DNA of 64,000 bases from Thiotrichaceae bacterium (GCA_028688145.1 JAQTYU010000002.1:496001-560000); one strand, 5' to 3'; shown: positions 26,140 to 35,251, numbered from the stretch's first letter. Made by a program: numbers and translations. Notes: generated by a model from the letters alone, not told the origin.

Positions 26140-27110
26140 ACCCGTTTAATTTCGAGATACACCAAGGTTTGATTCAACAATTGATAGGCAACCTCGCCAA
26201 AAGTCATAGGTCCTACAATTGCGCCCGTTTTCTTGCCTTCCAATTCTGAATACAGATAATTCAAAATACAGTTACAGGCAAAAATTGGCTCGACTCCTTC
26301 GGGAAAAGCTCTTTGAAAAGCACTGACATAATCCTCTACAGGGGCTGCAATTTTATATGCGGTATGTGCAAACACAGGCGCGTACAGATTCACTGTGCGA
26401 TTTTCGATGTCAATGCCTTGAAAACTCACATTCACCATTGCCCCACAATAATCTGCGACGAGGGGATATTTAATATCGACCTTTTTTTCCAACAGATATT
26501 GGGCAAAATTATGTGACTTCCCATTCACAAGGCAATTGCTAATGCTAAAGCCTTCTTCTTCAAAGTAAATTTCATCCCCCTCACCTTGCTCGAACAGGTT
26601 AAAAATATTAATCAGCGCGACTTGATCCTGTGGCAAACTGACATGCATCACGACTGCCGCTTGTTCAGTCATTTCTGTGGTTTGCCCATTGAATACTTTC
26701 GGGCTGATTTCGCCCACTTGATCTAAATGCACACCTGCAATCCAGCCAATAATCGGCTTGAAAAAAATATTCGGATAACTCGGCGCATTTTGAGCGTAAG
26801 CAACGTGTGCTGCACTGGTCGCGGGGATAATAATCACAGAAAAACCGTTTTCAGGCGCGTCTTCTGGAATTTGTTCTAATTCAGTTTCAGTGTAATGGTG
26901 AATCTTAGTAACGCGGACATCTTTCGGGAGTGGATGTGCAAATAGTAGTTGTGTATTACATTGCCCCCCTGTCTCGCTCATAAAATAGGGAATTGTGCCG
27001 CCAATCCATGTTCCTTGTGGCAATTGCTTGAGCAAGGATTCATCGCCCGCGAGCAGCAGCACTTCCCCCGCTTGAATACGTTGGGTAGCTTGTTCAACAG
27101 TGATTAACAT
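26136..27110 (-). CDS. DUF6976 / FIST-like sensory protein
   Basis: Cytoplasmic protein of 324 residues, probably a signal sensor. The N half has A-G-E-V-L-L-L-A-G-D-E-S and W-I-G-G-T-I-P-Y-F-M, the C-terminal end has F-A-C-N-C-I-L-N-Y-L-Y and I-V-G-P-M-T-F-G-E-V-A-Y-Q-L-L-N-Q-T-L-V-Y-L, which recalls the C-terminal FIST domain (a Cys in an F-x-C strand, then G-F/M-x-x-G-E). DUF6976 is my best match; the FIST relation is inferred. ATG 27110 lies 10 bases after AAGGAG; an ATG at 27119 is too close to that site. It is followed, with a 4-base overlap, by the small ORF at 25984-26139. Confidence 0.65.
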   Translation of the reverse strand: MLITVEQATQRIQAGEVLLLAGDESLLKQLPQGTWIGGTIPYFMSETGGQCNTQLLFAHPLPKDVRVTKIHHYTETELEQIPEDAPENGFSVIIIPATSAAHVAYAQNAPSYPNIFFKPIIGWIAGVHLDQVGEISPKVFNGQTTEMTEQAAVVMHVSLPQDQVALINIFNLFEQGEGDEIYFEEEGFSISNCLVNGKSHNFAQYLLEKKVDIKYPLVADYCGAMVNVSFQGIDIENRTVNLYAPVFAHTAYKIAAPVEDYVSAFQRAFPEGVEPIFACNCILNYLYSELEGKKTGAIVGPMTFGEVAYQLLNQTLVYLEIKRV

Positions 27111-27182
27111 TAGGCTCATGCTCCTTTATGAAATGAAAGCCACTACAAACTGCTAAGCATGTTTGTAGTTAAAATGCGGGGG

Positions 27183-27479
27183 TTAATGGGATAACCCAAA
27201 AATTGCGTTAATGTCTTGTTGTAACACACGCTCATAGCGTGCAAAAAAATCATGAATTTCACTCACACACCGCTGAATATTTTCGGGGGAACTATCGCGT
27301 TGTACCGAGCGGATGACCCGTGCAAGCATCATGCTGGCAGGAACCGCCTGACAGCGATAGCCACATTGTCCTGTGACTAACTCAATCCAGATAGTATGGT
27401 TTTTTGTGGGTAGCATATTGTTTACCATTTGAGAGTAGCAGACACATAAATTACTGCATTTGCAGTGTATCAAGTTCAT
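27183..27479 (-). CDS. Hypothetical small protein, cysteine-rich N-terminal part
   Basis: Up to 98 residues, no family recognised. The C-terminal half is helical (D-F-F-A-R-Y-E-R-V-L-Q-Q-D-I-N-A-I-F-G). The first 25 residues of the longest frame contain four cysteines, but the start could be the methionine at 27428 or 27416; no ribosome binding site is convincing for any. It lies 73 bases upstream of the DUF6976 gene on the same strand and may belong to the same transcript. Confidence 0.5.
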   Translation of the reverse strand: MNLIHCKCSNLCVCYSQMVNNMLPTKNHTIWIELVTGQCGYRCQAVPASMMLARVIRSVQRDSSPENIQRCVSEIHDFFARYERVLQQDINAIFGLSH

Positions 27480-27753
27480 TGAAATAGTTACGAAAACTAT
27501 ATAAAAATATCAAATAATTTTCTAAACGCTTCATCGTAAACTGCCAAAATCATAATTGTTTTTAGAACTGTGACTGATATAAATTTGCAACAGTCAGGCA
27601 CAGTGCGATCTCGCACAAGTCTAAGCTTGCCAATTTTTTCACGTCGAATGCAATTATCATTTTTTGATATTTGAAAGCCTTAAGTATTTTCGTTTGATAA
27701 CCGACACCTAGTTTTTGGGAATACGATAATGATTTCTATTATTTTATATAATT

Positions 27754-27882
27754 TAGGAGTTACGCAGTTAATTTAATAACATATTAATTTAAAACAATTT
27801 ATTAATATTAAGCGCAGGGTGTATAGCGGCTACGCCTTGTACACCCTACGAACTGCTTACAATTTCAACTGCGTAATTCCTA
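27754..27882. mobile_element. MITE, 129 bp, with 16-base terminal inverted repeats and 5-bp target duplication
   Basis: Ends TAGGAGTTACGCAGTT (27754-27769) and AACTGCGTAATTCCTA (27867-27882) are inverted repeats with one mismatch. TAATT stands directly outside both ends (27749-27753 and 27883-27887), a target-site duplication. The inside has an AGGGTGTA / TACACCCT hairpin and no reading frame. It must have been moved by a transposase encoded elsewhere. Confidence 0.85.
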
Positions 27883-27980
27883 TAATTAATAAAGATTATA
27901 TGAAAGAAAGATATACGCAGGCTACGAGATAGCAATCCTCCTCTGGTGCAGTCAAATTTTAATCTAATAAAAATAGAATT

Positions 27981-28016
27981 GCAGCGACAAATCTCTTGGT
28001 CGCTGCTTATTTTTTC
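27981..28016. terminator. Hairpin with T-run, likely end of the kinase operon
   Basis: Stem GCAGCGAC / GTCGCTGC with a 10-base loop. On the plus strand TTATTTTTTC follows; on the minus strand AATTCTATTTTT follows, so it could terminate the kinase gene ending at 28076 (about 70 bases away). Confidence 0.7.
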
Positions 28017-28075
28017 ATAAATCCATCGCGAAGGATGTTTGGGGAATAAGAATGGTGAGACGAGGGCAAAGCTGT

Positions 28076-29221
28076 TTATTGCTTAACTTCTGGAATAGCA
28101 GGCAGGGTAAAATAAAAACAGCTCCCCTGTCCTATACTGCTTTCCACACCCGCATGTCCCCCCAACTTCTCAATGATTTGTTGCACGATCGAAAGCCCCA
28201 AACCATGACCCTCTATTTCTCCCAGTTGTTCATTATGTAAGCGACTGAAAGGAATAAACAGTTGTTGTTGGGCTTCGGCTGCGATTCCATTACCGTGGTC
28301 ACGCACCCAAAAACGCACATAACCATCTCTTTGTACTTCGCTTCCAATTTCTAAGTGAGGTTTCGCGCCGCCATATTTCAAACCATTGCTGATGTAGTTA
28401 CTCCAAATTTCTTCTATCCAAGGTGCATAACCCATCGCGGCTTGCCAGCTTTCAGGGAAACTGACCGTACCTTTAGTTTCTTCTAATGAATAACGTAAAC
28501 GCTCATTTAAGACTTGTTCTACAATGGTTTGCATCGTGGTTATAGGTTCACGCGGAATATTTTTTGATTTTGAAACTCCTGCCAATAGCAATAAGGCATT
28601 AATAATATTATTCATGCGCTTGCCTGTCTGCAAAATCACGTTAACTAATTCACAATTCTCACCATTCATCGCAGTCTTATCATCTTGACAATGCTCAAGC
28701 ATCATTTCACTGTAATTAACGATTAAATTCAGTGGATTTTTCAAATCATGCGCCACAGTGCGGGCGAACGCGTCTGCTTCAGCATTGCGCTTTTCTAGCT
28801 CTTCGCCACGGTGTTGTAATTCTTGTTGCAAACGACGAATGTTAAGATGGGTATGAATGCGAGCTAAGACTTCTTCTTGTTGAATCGGCTTAGTAATATA
28901 ATCCGCTGCACCCACGGCAAAGCCGCGCACTTTATCCACGGTGTCGGTCAGTGCGGTCATGAAAATTACGGGTACATCGGCGGTTTTCACATTGGCTTTC
29001 AAACGGGTACAGGTCTCAAAACCATCAATGCCTGGCATCATTACATCTAGCAAAATTAGCTCAGGTTTAACCAACTCTGCTTTTTTCAACGCGCGTAAGC
29101 CATCTTGGGCAACCAGCACTTTAAATCCATTATCTGTCAGAAAATCAAACAGTACGCTGATGTTTGCGGGTAAGTCATCTACCAGTAAAATGGTATTGCT
29201 GTAGGGGCTTAGGGCATTCAT
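28076..29221 (-). CDS. Receiver-histidine kinase hybrid (REC-HisKA-HATPase)
   Basis: Cytoplasmic two-component protein of 381 residues. Receiver at residues 10-125 with phosphoacceptor Asp59 in L-L-D-V-M-M-P-G, acidic pair V-D-D-L and K111 in K-P-I; short coiled coil; HisKA with His158 in V-A-H-D-L-K-N-P-L-N; HATPase with E-E-I-W-S-N-Y-I-S-N-G-L-K-Y, D-H-G-N-G-I and G-L-G-L-S-I-V-Q-Q. The start overlaps the end of the upstream hybrid kinase by four bases (ATGA), so the two are cotranscribed and probably form one relay: the membrane kinase would phosphorylate this receiver, which then controls its own kinase module. Confidence 0.93.
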   Translation of the reverse strand: MNALSPYSNTILLVDDLPANISVLFDFLTDNGFKVLVAQDGLRALKKAELVKPELILLDVMMPGIDGFETCTRLKANVKTADVPVIFMTALTDTVDKVRGFAVGAADYITKPIQQEEVLARIHTHLNIRRLQQELQHRGEELEKRNAEADAFARTVAHDLKNPLNLIVNYSEMMLEHCQDDKTAMNGENCELVNVILQTGKRMNNIINALLLLAGVSKSKNIPREPITTMQTIVEQVLNERLRYSLEETKGTVSFPESWQAAMGYAPWIEEIWSNYISNGLKYGGAKPHLEIGSEVQRDGYVRFWVRDHGNGIAAEAQQQLFIPFSRLHNEQLGEIEGHGLGLSIVQQIIEKLGGHAGVESSIGQGSCFYFTLPAIPEVKQ

Positions 29222-32007
29222 TCGGAATCACTCAACTGGTTTTTAATAAAATCACAAAGACCTTCTTCATCAAACGAAGAGGCAAGGCTACGAATACGAT
29301 CGGCAAAGGCTGCAATTTGCGGCTGAACTTTTTGTAAGCCATCAATGCGTTTACGAATTTCTGCAATATCTCCTGCCTCTGCCATATTATATAGGGTATG
29401 CAGTTCTTGTGACGAGGGCAGTGCATCTCCTTGCAGCAGCGCATCATGGTCTGCACCCGAGGCGAGAGGGGCTTGTACAAAATCCTTGGCGGCATAGACC
29501 CAAGTAAATTTCAAAAAATTTTGCAGACTTTGCAACAAAGTATCGGCTTGGATTGGTTTTGCTAAAAAGGCATTACAACCTGCATCAATGCTGTCTTGTT
29601 GATGCAAATCAAATACGCTGGCAGACACTGCAATAATCGGCAAGTGTTGATGCTCGGTTTCATTACGAACTTTACGTGTGAATTCAAAACCATCTAACAC
29701 AGGCATCACTAAATCGGTCAAGACTAAATCGGGCACATTTTGCGCCAACAGTTCCAAAGCTTCCGCGCCATTGCAGGCTTCAGTAATTTCAAAACCCAAG
29801 GGTGAAAGTAGATTGGATAATACGGAACGATTTTCCCACTTATCATCAATCACCATGATTTTTAAACGTTTGCCTGAGTAACCTGTGATAATCGGCTGAT
29901 TATTTTCCACTTTAGCTTGCACTGGAGTATCCACCGCAGGCAACTCAATGGTGATTTTGAAACAACTGCCGTGCCCTAATTGGCTGGTGACGCTTAACTG
30001 TCCACCCATCATTTCGATCAAGCGTTTCGTAATCGCTAAACCTAAACCTGTGCCTTCAGCGCGTTGTTTATGGTCGCCCACTTGTTGGAACGGCAAGAAA
30101 ATCCGTTCAATATCTTCTTCTGCAATCCCAACCCCCGTATCTTCTACGATAAAGCTTGCAATCCCTTGTTCATAAGACACACGCAAGCTCACGCCCCCAG
30201 AAAGGGTGAATTTGACCGCATTGCCCAATAAATTAATCAACACTTGACGTAAGCGTTTCTCATCAATGCGTACTGCGATGGGCAAGGGTGTCACTGGCTC
30301 ATAAATAAAGGCAATATTTTTTTGCTTGGCACGCATTTCAAATAAATTGGTGATCATTTCGATGAACGCCCCAAAATGGAAATCACTGGGTTGTAATTCC
30401 ACCTTGCCTGCTTCAATCCGTGAAACATCCAAAATATCATTAATCAGGGTTAGCAAATATTCGCCGCTGGATTGAATAATTTGTACGCCTTCTTGTTGTT
30501 TTTGGGTTAAATCTTTGGGGCGCGCCAAAATCTGGGCATAACCCAAAATCCCATTCAAAGGGGTGCGTAATTCATGGCTCATGGTTGCTAAGAAAACGCT
30601 TTTTGCACGGTTTGCGCCTTCGGCTGCTTCTTTTTCGGTTGCCAATTCGTGGGTTCGTTTGGCAACTTCATCTTCTAAGTTGGCATTGATTTCTTGTAAG
30701 GCAGTTTGACTGGCGGTGAGTTCTGCAAAGGTCTGTTGTAGCTGTTTTGCCATACTGGTGAAAGATTGCGCCAGTTGTCCGACCTCGTCTTGACGCTGAG
30801 TTTCAGAAATGTCAGCACTGTCCCATTTGCCCTGTGCGAGCATTTTTGCGGCACTGTTTAAATGTAGGATCGGAGCACTAATCCAGCTCGCAGTGACAAT
30901 GCCCACACCCACTGCCAGCAATAAGGCAATCAAGGATAAGATCAAAGTGGTTTGCATGTTTTGCTCGATTGATCCCATAAATTCGCTTTGTGGAATCACC
31001 ACCCCAATTAACCAATCAATCCCTTTGCCATCTCGCAACGGCGTTACTTGTAAATATTGGCGTTGATTACCAAAGTCAAAATCGAGTTGTTGCTGTTTAT
31101 CAACTTTATTTAAGTTACCAAAGCGTTCGTGTAAATGTTGGGCGGCAGCACGGATCAGCTGAGATTCTGAGTTTATCGCGGCAATACGAACCACATCTTC
31201 ACTTTTCGTACCGTGGGCAATGAAAGGAGAGCGTCCATCAGAACTACCGACTAATAATCCTGAATGCTCAATAACAAATACCCGTCCTGTGCGACTGACT
31301 TTTAGGCTTTCTAAAAATTGACTGATATTGCGAAGGCTGAGTAAGGAAACTGCTGCGCCTGTAATCTGTTGTTGTGCATCAAATAAGGCAAGCCCTGTCA
31401 GAATCCCGAGTCGATTATCGTCAGTTTTACCAGGAATAGGTTGAATATCCGTCCAAATGGCTTTTCTGTCACGTAAGGCTTGTTGATACCAGCCGCGTTT
31501 CCGTGGGTCATAACCGGGGGTTTTACCCAGTTCTTCGATAGGTTTTAAGGCTTCATCCAACCGAGAGTGGACAAAAATATTTTTTGTTTCTGCATTTGAA
31601 ACATCGCCATAAAGATGTTTATAGCCATTTTCAAGCAGATAACCATAGCCGACATATTCACCCAAGGTTTGATTTCCAAAACCAATACCGCTGATGCTGT
31701 CGAAAGTTTCTAAGCTGGTTAATACCGCAGGTGCTACTTTATTGATTTGAGTGACATCAATATTTTCGCGTTGAATTGTTTTTAATAATAATTGATTAGA
31801 ACGGTGCGGAGATGCCAAGAAAGAGGATAAATATTCTCGGATTCTCTCGGTAATTTCGTGTTGTAACTGGACTGCCATGTCGTCAACGGCATCACGGCTG
31901 GTGGTAAATGTTAAATAGCCTGTTACCCCAACGGCTAAGAAGAGTTGCAATACAAAAGGAACAATCAAAATGACCCGTAAAGGGAGGCGGCTTAGGAATG
32001 CAAACAT
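29218..32007 (-). CDS. Membrane hybrid histidine kinase: Cache-HAMP-HisKA-HATPase-REC
   Basis: 929 residues. Transmembrane helix at about 11-31, periplasmic double-Cache-like domain to about 350, second helix, HAMP (P-I-L-H-L-N-S-A-A), coiled coil, HisKA with His478 in M-S-H-E-L-R-T-P-L-N, N-box L-L-G-N-A-V-K-F, G1 D-T-G-V-G-I, G2 G-L-G-L-A-I-T-K-R, receiver with Asp765 in L-T-D-L-V-M-P, then a helical C-terminal tail (L-P-S-S-Q-E-L-H-T-L-Y) common to such kinases. The first 100 residues resemble the kinase at 8261-10756 closely (L-P-L-R-x-x-L-x-x-P-F-V-x-Q), so the sensors are paralogous. The 458 bases upstream hold only a small inverted repeat. Confidence 0.95.
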   Translation of the reverse strand: MFAFLSRLPLRVILIVPFVLQLFLAVGVTGYLTFTTSRDAVDDMAVQLQHEITERIREYLSSFLASPHRSNQLLLKTIQRENIDVTQINKVAPAVLTSLETFDSISGIGFGNQTLGEYVGYGYLLENGYKHLYGDVSNAETKNIFVHSRLDEALKPIEELGKTPGYDPRKRGWYQQALRDRKAIWTDIQPIPGKTDDNRLGILTGLALFDAQQQITGAAVSLLSLRNISQFLESLKVSRTGRVFVIEHSGLLVGSSDGRSPFIAHGTKSEDVVRIAAINSESQLIRAAAQHLHERFGNLNKVDKQQQLDFDFGNQRQYLQVTPLRDGKGIDWLIGVVIPQSEFMGSIEQNMQTTLILSLIALLLAVGVGIVTASWISAPILHLNSAAKMLAQGKWDSADISETQRQDEVGQLAQSFTSMAKQLQQTFAELTASQTALQEINANLEDEVAKRTHELATEKEAAEGANRAKSVFLATMSHELRTPLNGILGYAQILARPKDLTQKQQEGVQIIQSSGEYLLTLINDILDVSRIEAGKVELQPSDFHFGAFIEMITNLFEMRAKQKNIAFIYEPVTPLPIAVRIDEKRLRQVLINLLGNAVKFTLSGGVSLRVSYEQGIASFIVEDTGVGIAEEDIERIFLPFQQVGDHKQRAEGTGLGLAITKRLIEMMGGQLSVTSQLGHGSCFKITIELPAVDTPVQAKVENNQPIITGYSGKRLKIMVIDDKWENRSVLSNLLSPLGFEITEACNGAEALELLAQNVPDLVLTDLVMPVLDGFEFTRKVRNETEHQHLPIIAVSASVFDLHQQDSIDAGCNAFLAKPIQADTLLQSLQNFLKFTWVYAAKDFVQAPLASGADHDALLQGDALPSSQELHTLYNMAEAGDIAEIRKRIDGLQKVQPQIAAFADRIRSLASSFDEEGLCDFIKNQLSDSE

Positions 32008-32328
32008 AGCACTGTCCTTATATAACGTCAGGGTAAGGGAATTTATGCGGGTGTATTAATTATTATTATGACGATCTAGGATTTACTATATAAGAATCAT
32101 GCAATCGCTACATGATTAATTATATCTTGAATTGTACAGAACTGCATTGTTGGATTTCTCACTATCCAGACTATGCACGCGCTCATGTTTTAGGCATTTT
32201 TCATTCCATGACTTCATGCTAGAAATCAAGGTTATTTTTAAAGATAGCTTATAATTAAGCTTATAAGAGGATATTTTCAATTTTTACTTTACTTAATTGT
32301 CAAGGGACGAATATGATTTTGTCACAGC

Positions 32329-32355
32329 GTCAACTTCAAATGACAAGAAGTTGAC
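32329..32355. promoter_or_regulatory. Palindrome in the kinase/small-protein intergenic region
   Basis: GTCAACTTC and GAAGTTGAC (9-base perfect arms, 9-base spacer) lie between the divergent hybrid-kinase gene and the gene at 32466. It could be an operator or a hairpin. The rest of 32008-32465 is A/T rich and shows no gene. Confidence 0.35.
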
Positions 32356-32465
32356 TATCGGTAAAACAAAATACCTTGAAAACCTGTAAAAAATGACTTT
32401 CTGGTAGATTTCACAAGCTTCGGATATAACAACTGATTCTCTATACCTGAGATGAGAAATACTCG

Positions 32466-32819
32466 ATGTCAATAAATGATAATGAAGTTGAACAAGATGC
32501 ACTTTTAATATTAATGTGTGAAAAATTATTAGTGCTTGAGAAAGCCTTGATTCTGTCCACAGAGGCAGATGTAAGATTTAAATTAAAACATGATATTCAA
32601 GCATTAAAACAAGATATTGCTGAACGACGGATAATCTTGAAAAATTCATGCTTCACAACATCAGAAACATTGAAGACTAAATATAAGCCTGATAATGTGT
32701 CACAATCCCACATTACTTATTGGATATGGTCTATTCCCATGGTTATAGGTTGTGGACTGTTAATTTTTAACTTAGGAATAAAGAACACAGCTCCATCACT
32801 GCTCCATCACTTGAAATAA
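32466..32819 (+). CDS. Small coiled-coil protein with C-terminal membrane helix
   Basis: 117 residues. Residues 10-58 form an antiparallel helical hairpin with the rhythm M-C-E-K-L-L-V-L-E-K-A-L ... A-D-V-R-F-K-L-K-H-D-I-Q-A-L. This resembles the short effector-associated domains found next to TIR, caspase and NTPase proteins in filamentous bacteria; the match is by eye and uncertain. Residues 85-105 are a transmembrane helix (I-W-S-I-P-M-V-I-G-C-G-L-L-I-F). The natural C terminus may be lost: the stop is followed in the same frame by an IS982 transposase fragment, so an insertion may have truncated the gene. Confidence 0.5.
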   Translation: MSINDNEVEQDALLILMCEKLLVLEKALILSTEADVRFKLKHDIQALKQDIAERRIILKNSCFTTSETLKTKYKPDNVSQSHITYWIWSIPMVIGCGLLIFNLGIKNTAPSLLHHLK

Positions 32820-32927
32820 GAACACCAACTCCGAATCGGTAAAGTGTTTGGGGATAGGGGCTATATCTCCAAAAAGCTGGCTGAGTTACTCGCTTTAGAT
32901 GATGTAGAATTGATTACAACTTTATAG
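32820..32927 (+). pseudogene. IS982-family transposase C-terminal fragment
   Basis: Thirty-five codons plus stop encode K-V-F-G-D-R-G-Y-I-S-K-K-L-A-E-L-L and V-E-L-I-T-T-L, matching the conserved G-D-K/R-G-Y-I-S region and following strand of IS982 transposases. Everything before and after is missing. It is in frame with the preceding small gene. No terminal inverted repeats were found. The rest of the gap to 33174 holds a CCCCGATTCTCCC/CTCCAAGGGG repeat relic and no gene. Confidence 0.75.
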
Positions 32928-33174
32928 TTTATGTGTTTATTTTGAATTTTAAATACCCCGATTCTCCCTTTCTCCAAGGGGAATGCTAAACCCGCATTTA
33001 GCCTTATTGTACGTCTAAGTTAATGCTTATGAGCTGGGTATGAATCCCTACATTATTTCCCGCATCTTGACACAACCGCTTTACAAATTCTTATCTATCA
33101 TGCGATTATCCTAGTCTCGAATTCGTCATAAATATTGTGTTTGAATCTTGTAAGTCATAACAGAGGAGGAGGGA

Positions 33175-34086
33175 ATGGAAAAACGCAGAATCTTGCATAT
33201 ATTCACGCCTGAAAAACATGCCAGCCCGTTTGAAGTGAATATGGCAGTGGATGCGGGGTATGATGTCGTTGTCCCTTATACTCAAGTCGCACTCAATGAC
33301 ATCACAGCATTAATCCAAGATGCGATTTTCTCACGCCGAGTTGAAGACAGTCGGTATACGGGAATTTTCATTGGGGGCAAAGATGTTGCCGTTGCGCAGC
33401 AAATGCTTTCCCAAGCCAAACAAGCGATGTATCACCCTTTTGCCGTCTCCCTACTTGCTGACCCCAGCGAAGCTTTTTCCACCGCCGCTGCCATCATTGC
33501 TTTAGTGATGCAGCAATTGGAAAAATCTTCTCAAAACCTATCACAACAAAAAGTGGTGATTTTTGGTAGCACCAGTGCTTTAGGAATCAGCACCGCCTTA
33601 CTTGCCGCCAAACAACAAGCTAATGTTACCGTGGTTAGTCATCGCAGCTATGAAACCGCACAAACCATTGCCGATGCTTACAGCGCACGTTATCGTTTAA
33701 AAAATCTCATGGGCGCAGATGGCAGCACCGTAGAAACACGGTTGCGAGCTTTGGAGAATGCGATTGTGGTGATTAATGCCGCCAAAACGGGCACACTGGT
33801 TTTAAAACGTGATGAACTGACGACTGCACAATATTTACGGGTTGCAGTCGATACCAATGCCATTCCTCCCGCAGGCATTGCAGGCATTACTTTGAAAGAT
33901 AATGCCCAATTATTAGGCATTGCTAATGATTATGCGGTCAGTTTTGGCGCAGTGCCGATTCGAGAACTGAAGTATAAGATTCAACACCAACTGTTTCAAC
34001 AAATGCTTAGCACCGAGCAATCGGTGTGCCTTGATTTTCATAACGCCTTTGAAATCGCCTGTCGTTTATTAGGAGTTCAGCCATGA
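33175..34086 (+). CDS. mtdB: NAD(P)-dependent methylene-tetrahydromethanopterin dehydrogenase (MtdB-like)
   Basis: Oxidises methylene-H4MPT (or methylene-H4F) to the methenyl form in C1 metabolism. The 303-residue length and pattern match MtdA/MtdB: an N-terminal H-I-F-T-P-E-K-H-A-S-P-F-E-V-N-M-A-V-D-A-G-Y-D region, T-Y-linked catalytic lobe, and a Rossmann domain with V-I-F-G-S-T-S-A-L-G-I-S-T-A near residue 130. GGAGGAGGG stands just before the ATG. It overlaps the ATP-grasp gene by four bases. The H4MPT pathway is known from methylotrophs and from some Beggiatoa-type bacteria; cofactor preference cannot be read here. Confidence 0.85.
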   Translation: MEKRRILHIFTPEKHASPFEVNMAVDAGYDVVVPYTQVALNDITALIQDAIFSRRVEDSRYTGIFIGGKDVAVAQQMLSQAKQAMYHPFAVSLLADPSEAFSTAAAIIALVMQQLEKSSQNLSQQKVVIFGSTSALGISTALLAAKQQANVTVVSHRSYETAQTIADAYSARYRLKNLMGADGSTVETRLRALENAIVVINAAKTGTLVLKRDELTTAQYLRVAVDTNAIPPAGIAGITLKDNAQLLGIANDYAVSFGAVPIRELKYKIQHQLFQQMLSTEQSVCLDFHNAFEIACRLLGVQP

Positions 34087-35234
34087 AACCCGCACTCCAT
34101 GACGTATTAAAAACGCCATTATTAGTCGTCGCCCTCTCAGGACGCGCCCTTGCCTGCGCCGCCCATAAATTGGGTGTTCCCGTGTATGTTTTGGATTTAT
34201 TCAATGACACCGACACTCAAGCCTGCGCCATTGCCAGCCAGCGTGTCGCCTCCAAGGAGTCTGTGTTTGACCCCGAAGCCTTGCTCGCAGCCGCACAAGC
34301 TTTGTGTCCCGCAAATACACCGCTGGTTTACGGCGCGGGCTTTGAATCTAATCCGCAACTGTTGGCGCAATTGGCGGAGGGGCGCGAATTATTGGGCAAT
34401 TCCCCCGCACTGATTGAGCAATTGAAAGACCCCGCTTATTTTTTCCCCTTGCTTAAAAGCCTGAAAATTCCTCACCCCGAAACCCGTTTAAGCCAACCTG
34501 AATTCAATGAAGAATGGTTAATTAAGCAAATTGGTGGCGCGGGCGGGCAACATGTGCAAACCTTGCAGGAACACCAAGCCAATAGCAGCGCGGGGGCAAT
34601 TTATTATCAAAAGCGTTTGGCGGGTAATCCGCATTCGATGGTGTTTTTGGCGAATGGCGAACAGGCGTATATCATTGGTTATAATGAACAATGGCACGAT
34701 GAAGAGTTTAGTTTTACCACACAAACCCCGTTTTTATACAAGGGCGCGATGAGTGTTGCAGACATGCCGTTGCAGGAAGGTTTGCAAGAGGCGGTCAATG
34801 CGATTGTTGCCGCGACAGGATTACGCGGGCTGTGTAGCATGGATATGATGTTGAATGCGAGCGGGTTTCATATTTTGGAAATCAATCCGCGCCCCACCGC
34901 GAGTTTTGAATTGCATCAATTGCAAGGGAATTTATTTTATTGGCATTTGCAAGCCTGTCATGGGGTGTTGCCTGAAACTTTGCCGCATCCGAAAAATCAA
35001 CGTGCGCATTCTATTTTGTATGCGGGCAATGATGTGGAAATTCCAGATAATTTACAATGGCCTGCATGGACTGCGGATCATCCCGCGCCACATCGGCAAA
35101 TTCGGGCGGGCGACCCGATTTGTACGATTTTTGCGCAAGGCGGGCGCAGTTTACAAAAGGTGCAACAACGCGAGCAGCGTTTGTTGTTTATGCTGAATCC
35201 GAATCCTGATAAACAGGAACGGTATTTTAAGTAA
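34083..35234 (+). CDS. ATP-grasp protein linked to tetrahydromethanopterin metabolism
   Basis: 383-residue ATP-grasp ligase. It starts with a pre-ATP-grasp Rossmann-like domain (L-L-V-V-A-L-S-G-R-A-L-A-C-A-A), then an ATP-grasp core with W-L-I-K-Q-I-G-G-A-G-G-Q-H-V, Y-Y-Q-K-R-L-A-G and the metal-binding E-I-N-P-R-P-T-A-S-F-E near residue 272. The ATGA overlap with mtdB matches the gene clusters for H4MPT-linked C1 transfer, where an ATP-grasp gene of this type (orf5 in methylotroph clusters) is thought to act in cofactor synthesis. That role is an inference from context. Confidence 0.82.
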   Translation: MKPALHDVLKTPLLVVALSGRALACAAHKLGVPVYVLDLFNDTDTQACAIASQRVASKESVFDPEALLAAAQALCPANTPLVYGAGFESNPQLLAQLAEGRELLGNSPALIEQLKDPAYFFPLLKSLKIPHPETRLSQPEFNEEWLIKQIGGAGGQHVQTLQEHQANSSAGAIYYQKRLAGNPHSMVFLANGEQAYIIGYNEQWHDEEFSFTTQTPFLYKGAMSVADMPLQEGLQEAVNAIVAATGLRGLCSMDMMLNASGFHILEINPRPTASFELHQLQGNLFYWHLQACHGVLPETLPHPKNQRAHSILYAGNDVEIPDNLQWPAWTADHPAPHRQIRAGDPICTIFAQGGRSLQKVQQREQRLLFMLNPNPDKQERYFK

Positions 35235-35251
35235 ATCTTGGGGATGGATTC

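Larger units (their letters stand above)
27480..28075. other. Gene-free A/T-rich interval
   Basis: About 600 bases with no credible reading frame. It holds the MITE at 27754-27882 and a hairpin with flanking T-run at 27981-28016. The part 27480-27753 probably carries the promoter of the small gene to the left, but no clear -35/-10 pair could be fixed. Confidence 0.6.

Noticed and set aside
27183-27479. Zinc-finger call for the cysteine-rich N-terminus
   Set aside because: The cysteines lie before the likely start codons, so they may not be translated.
32111-32221. 36-codon plus-strand frame
   Set aside because: Some protein-like flavour but no ribosome binding site and no recognisable homology; too short to support.
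32293-32502. 69-residue minus-strand frame
   Set aside because: No ribosome binding site, no protein-like pattern, and it overlaps the divergent small gene and the palindrome.
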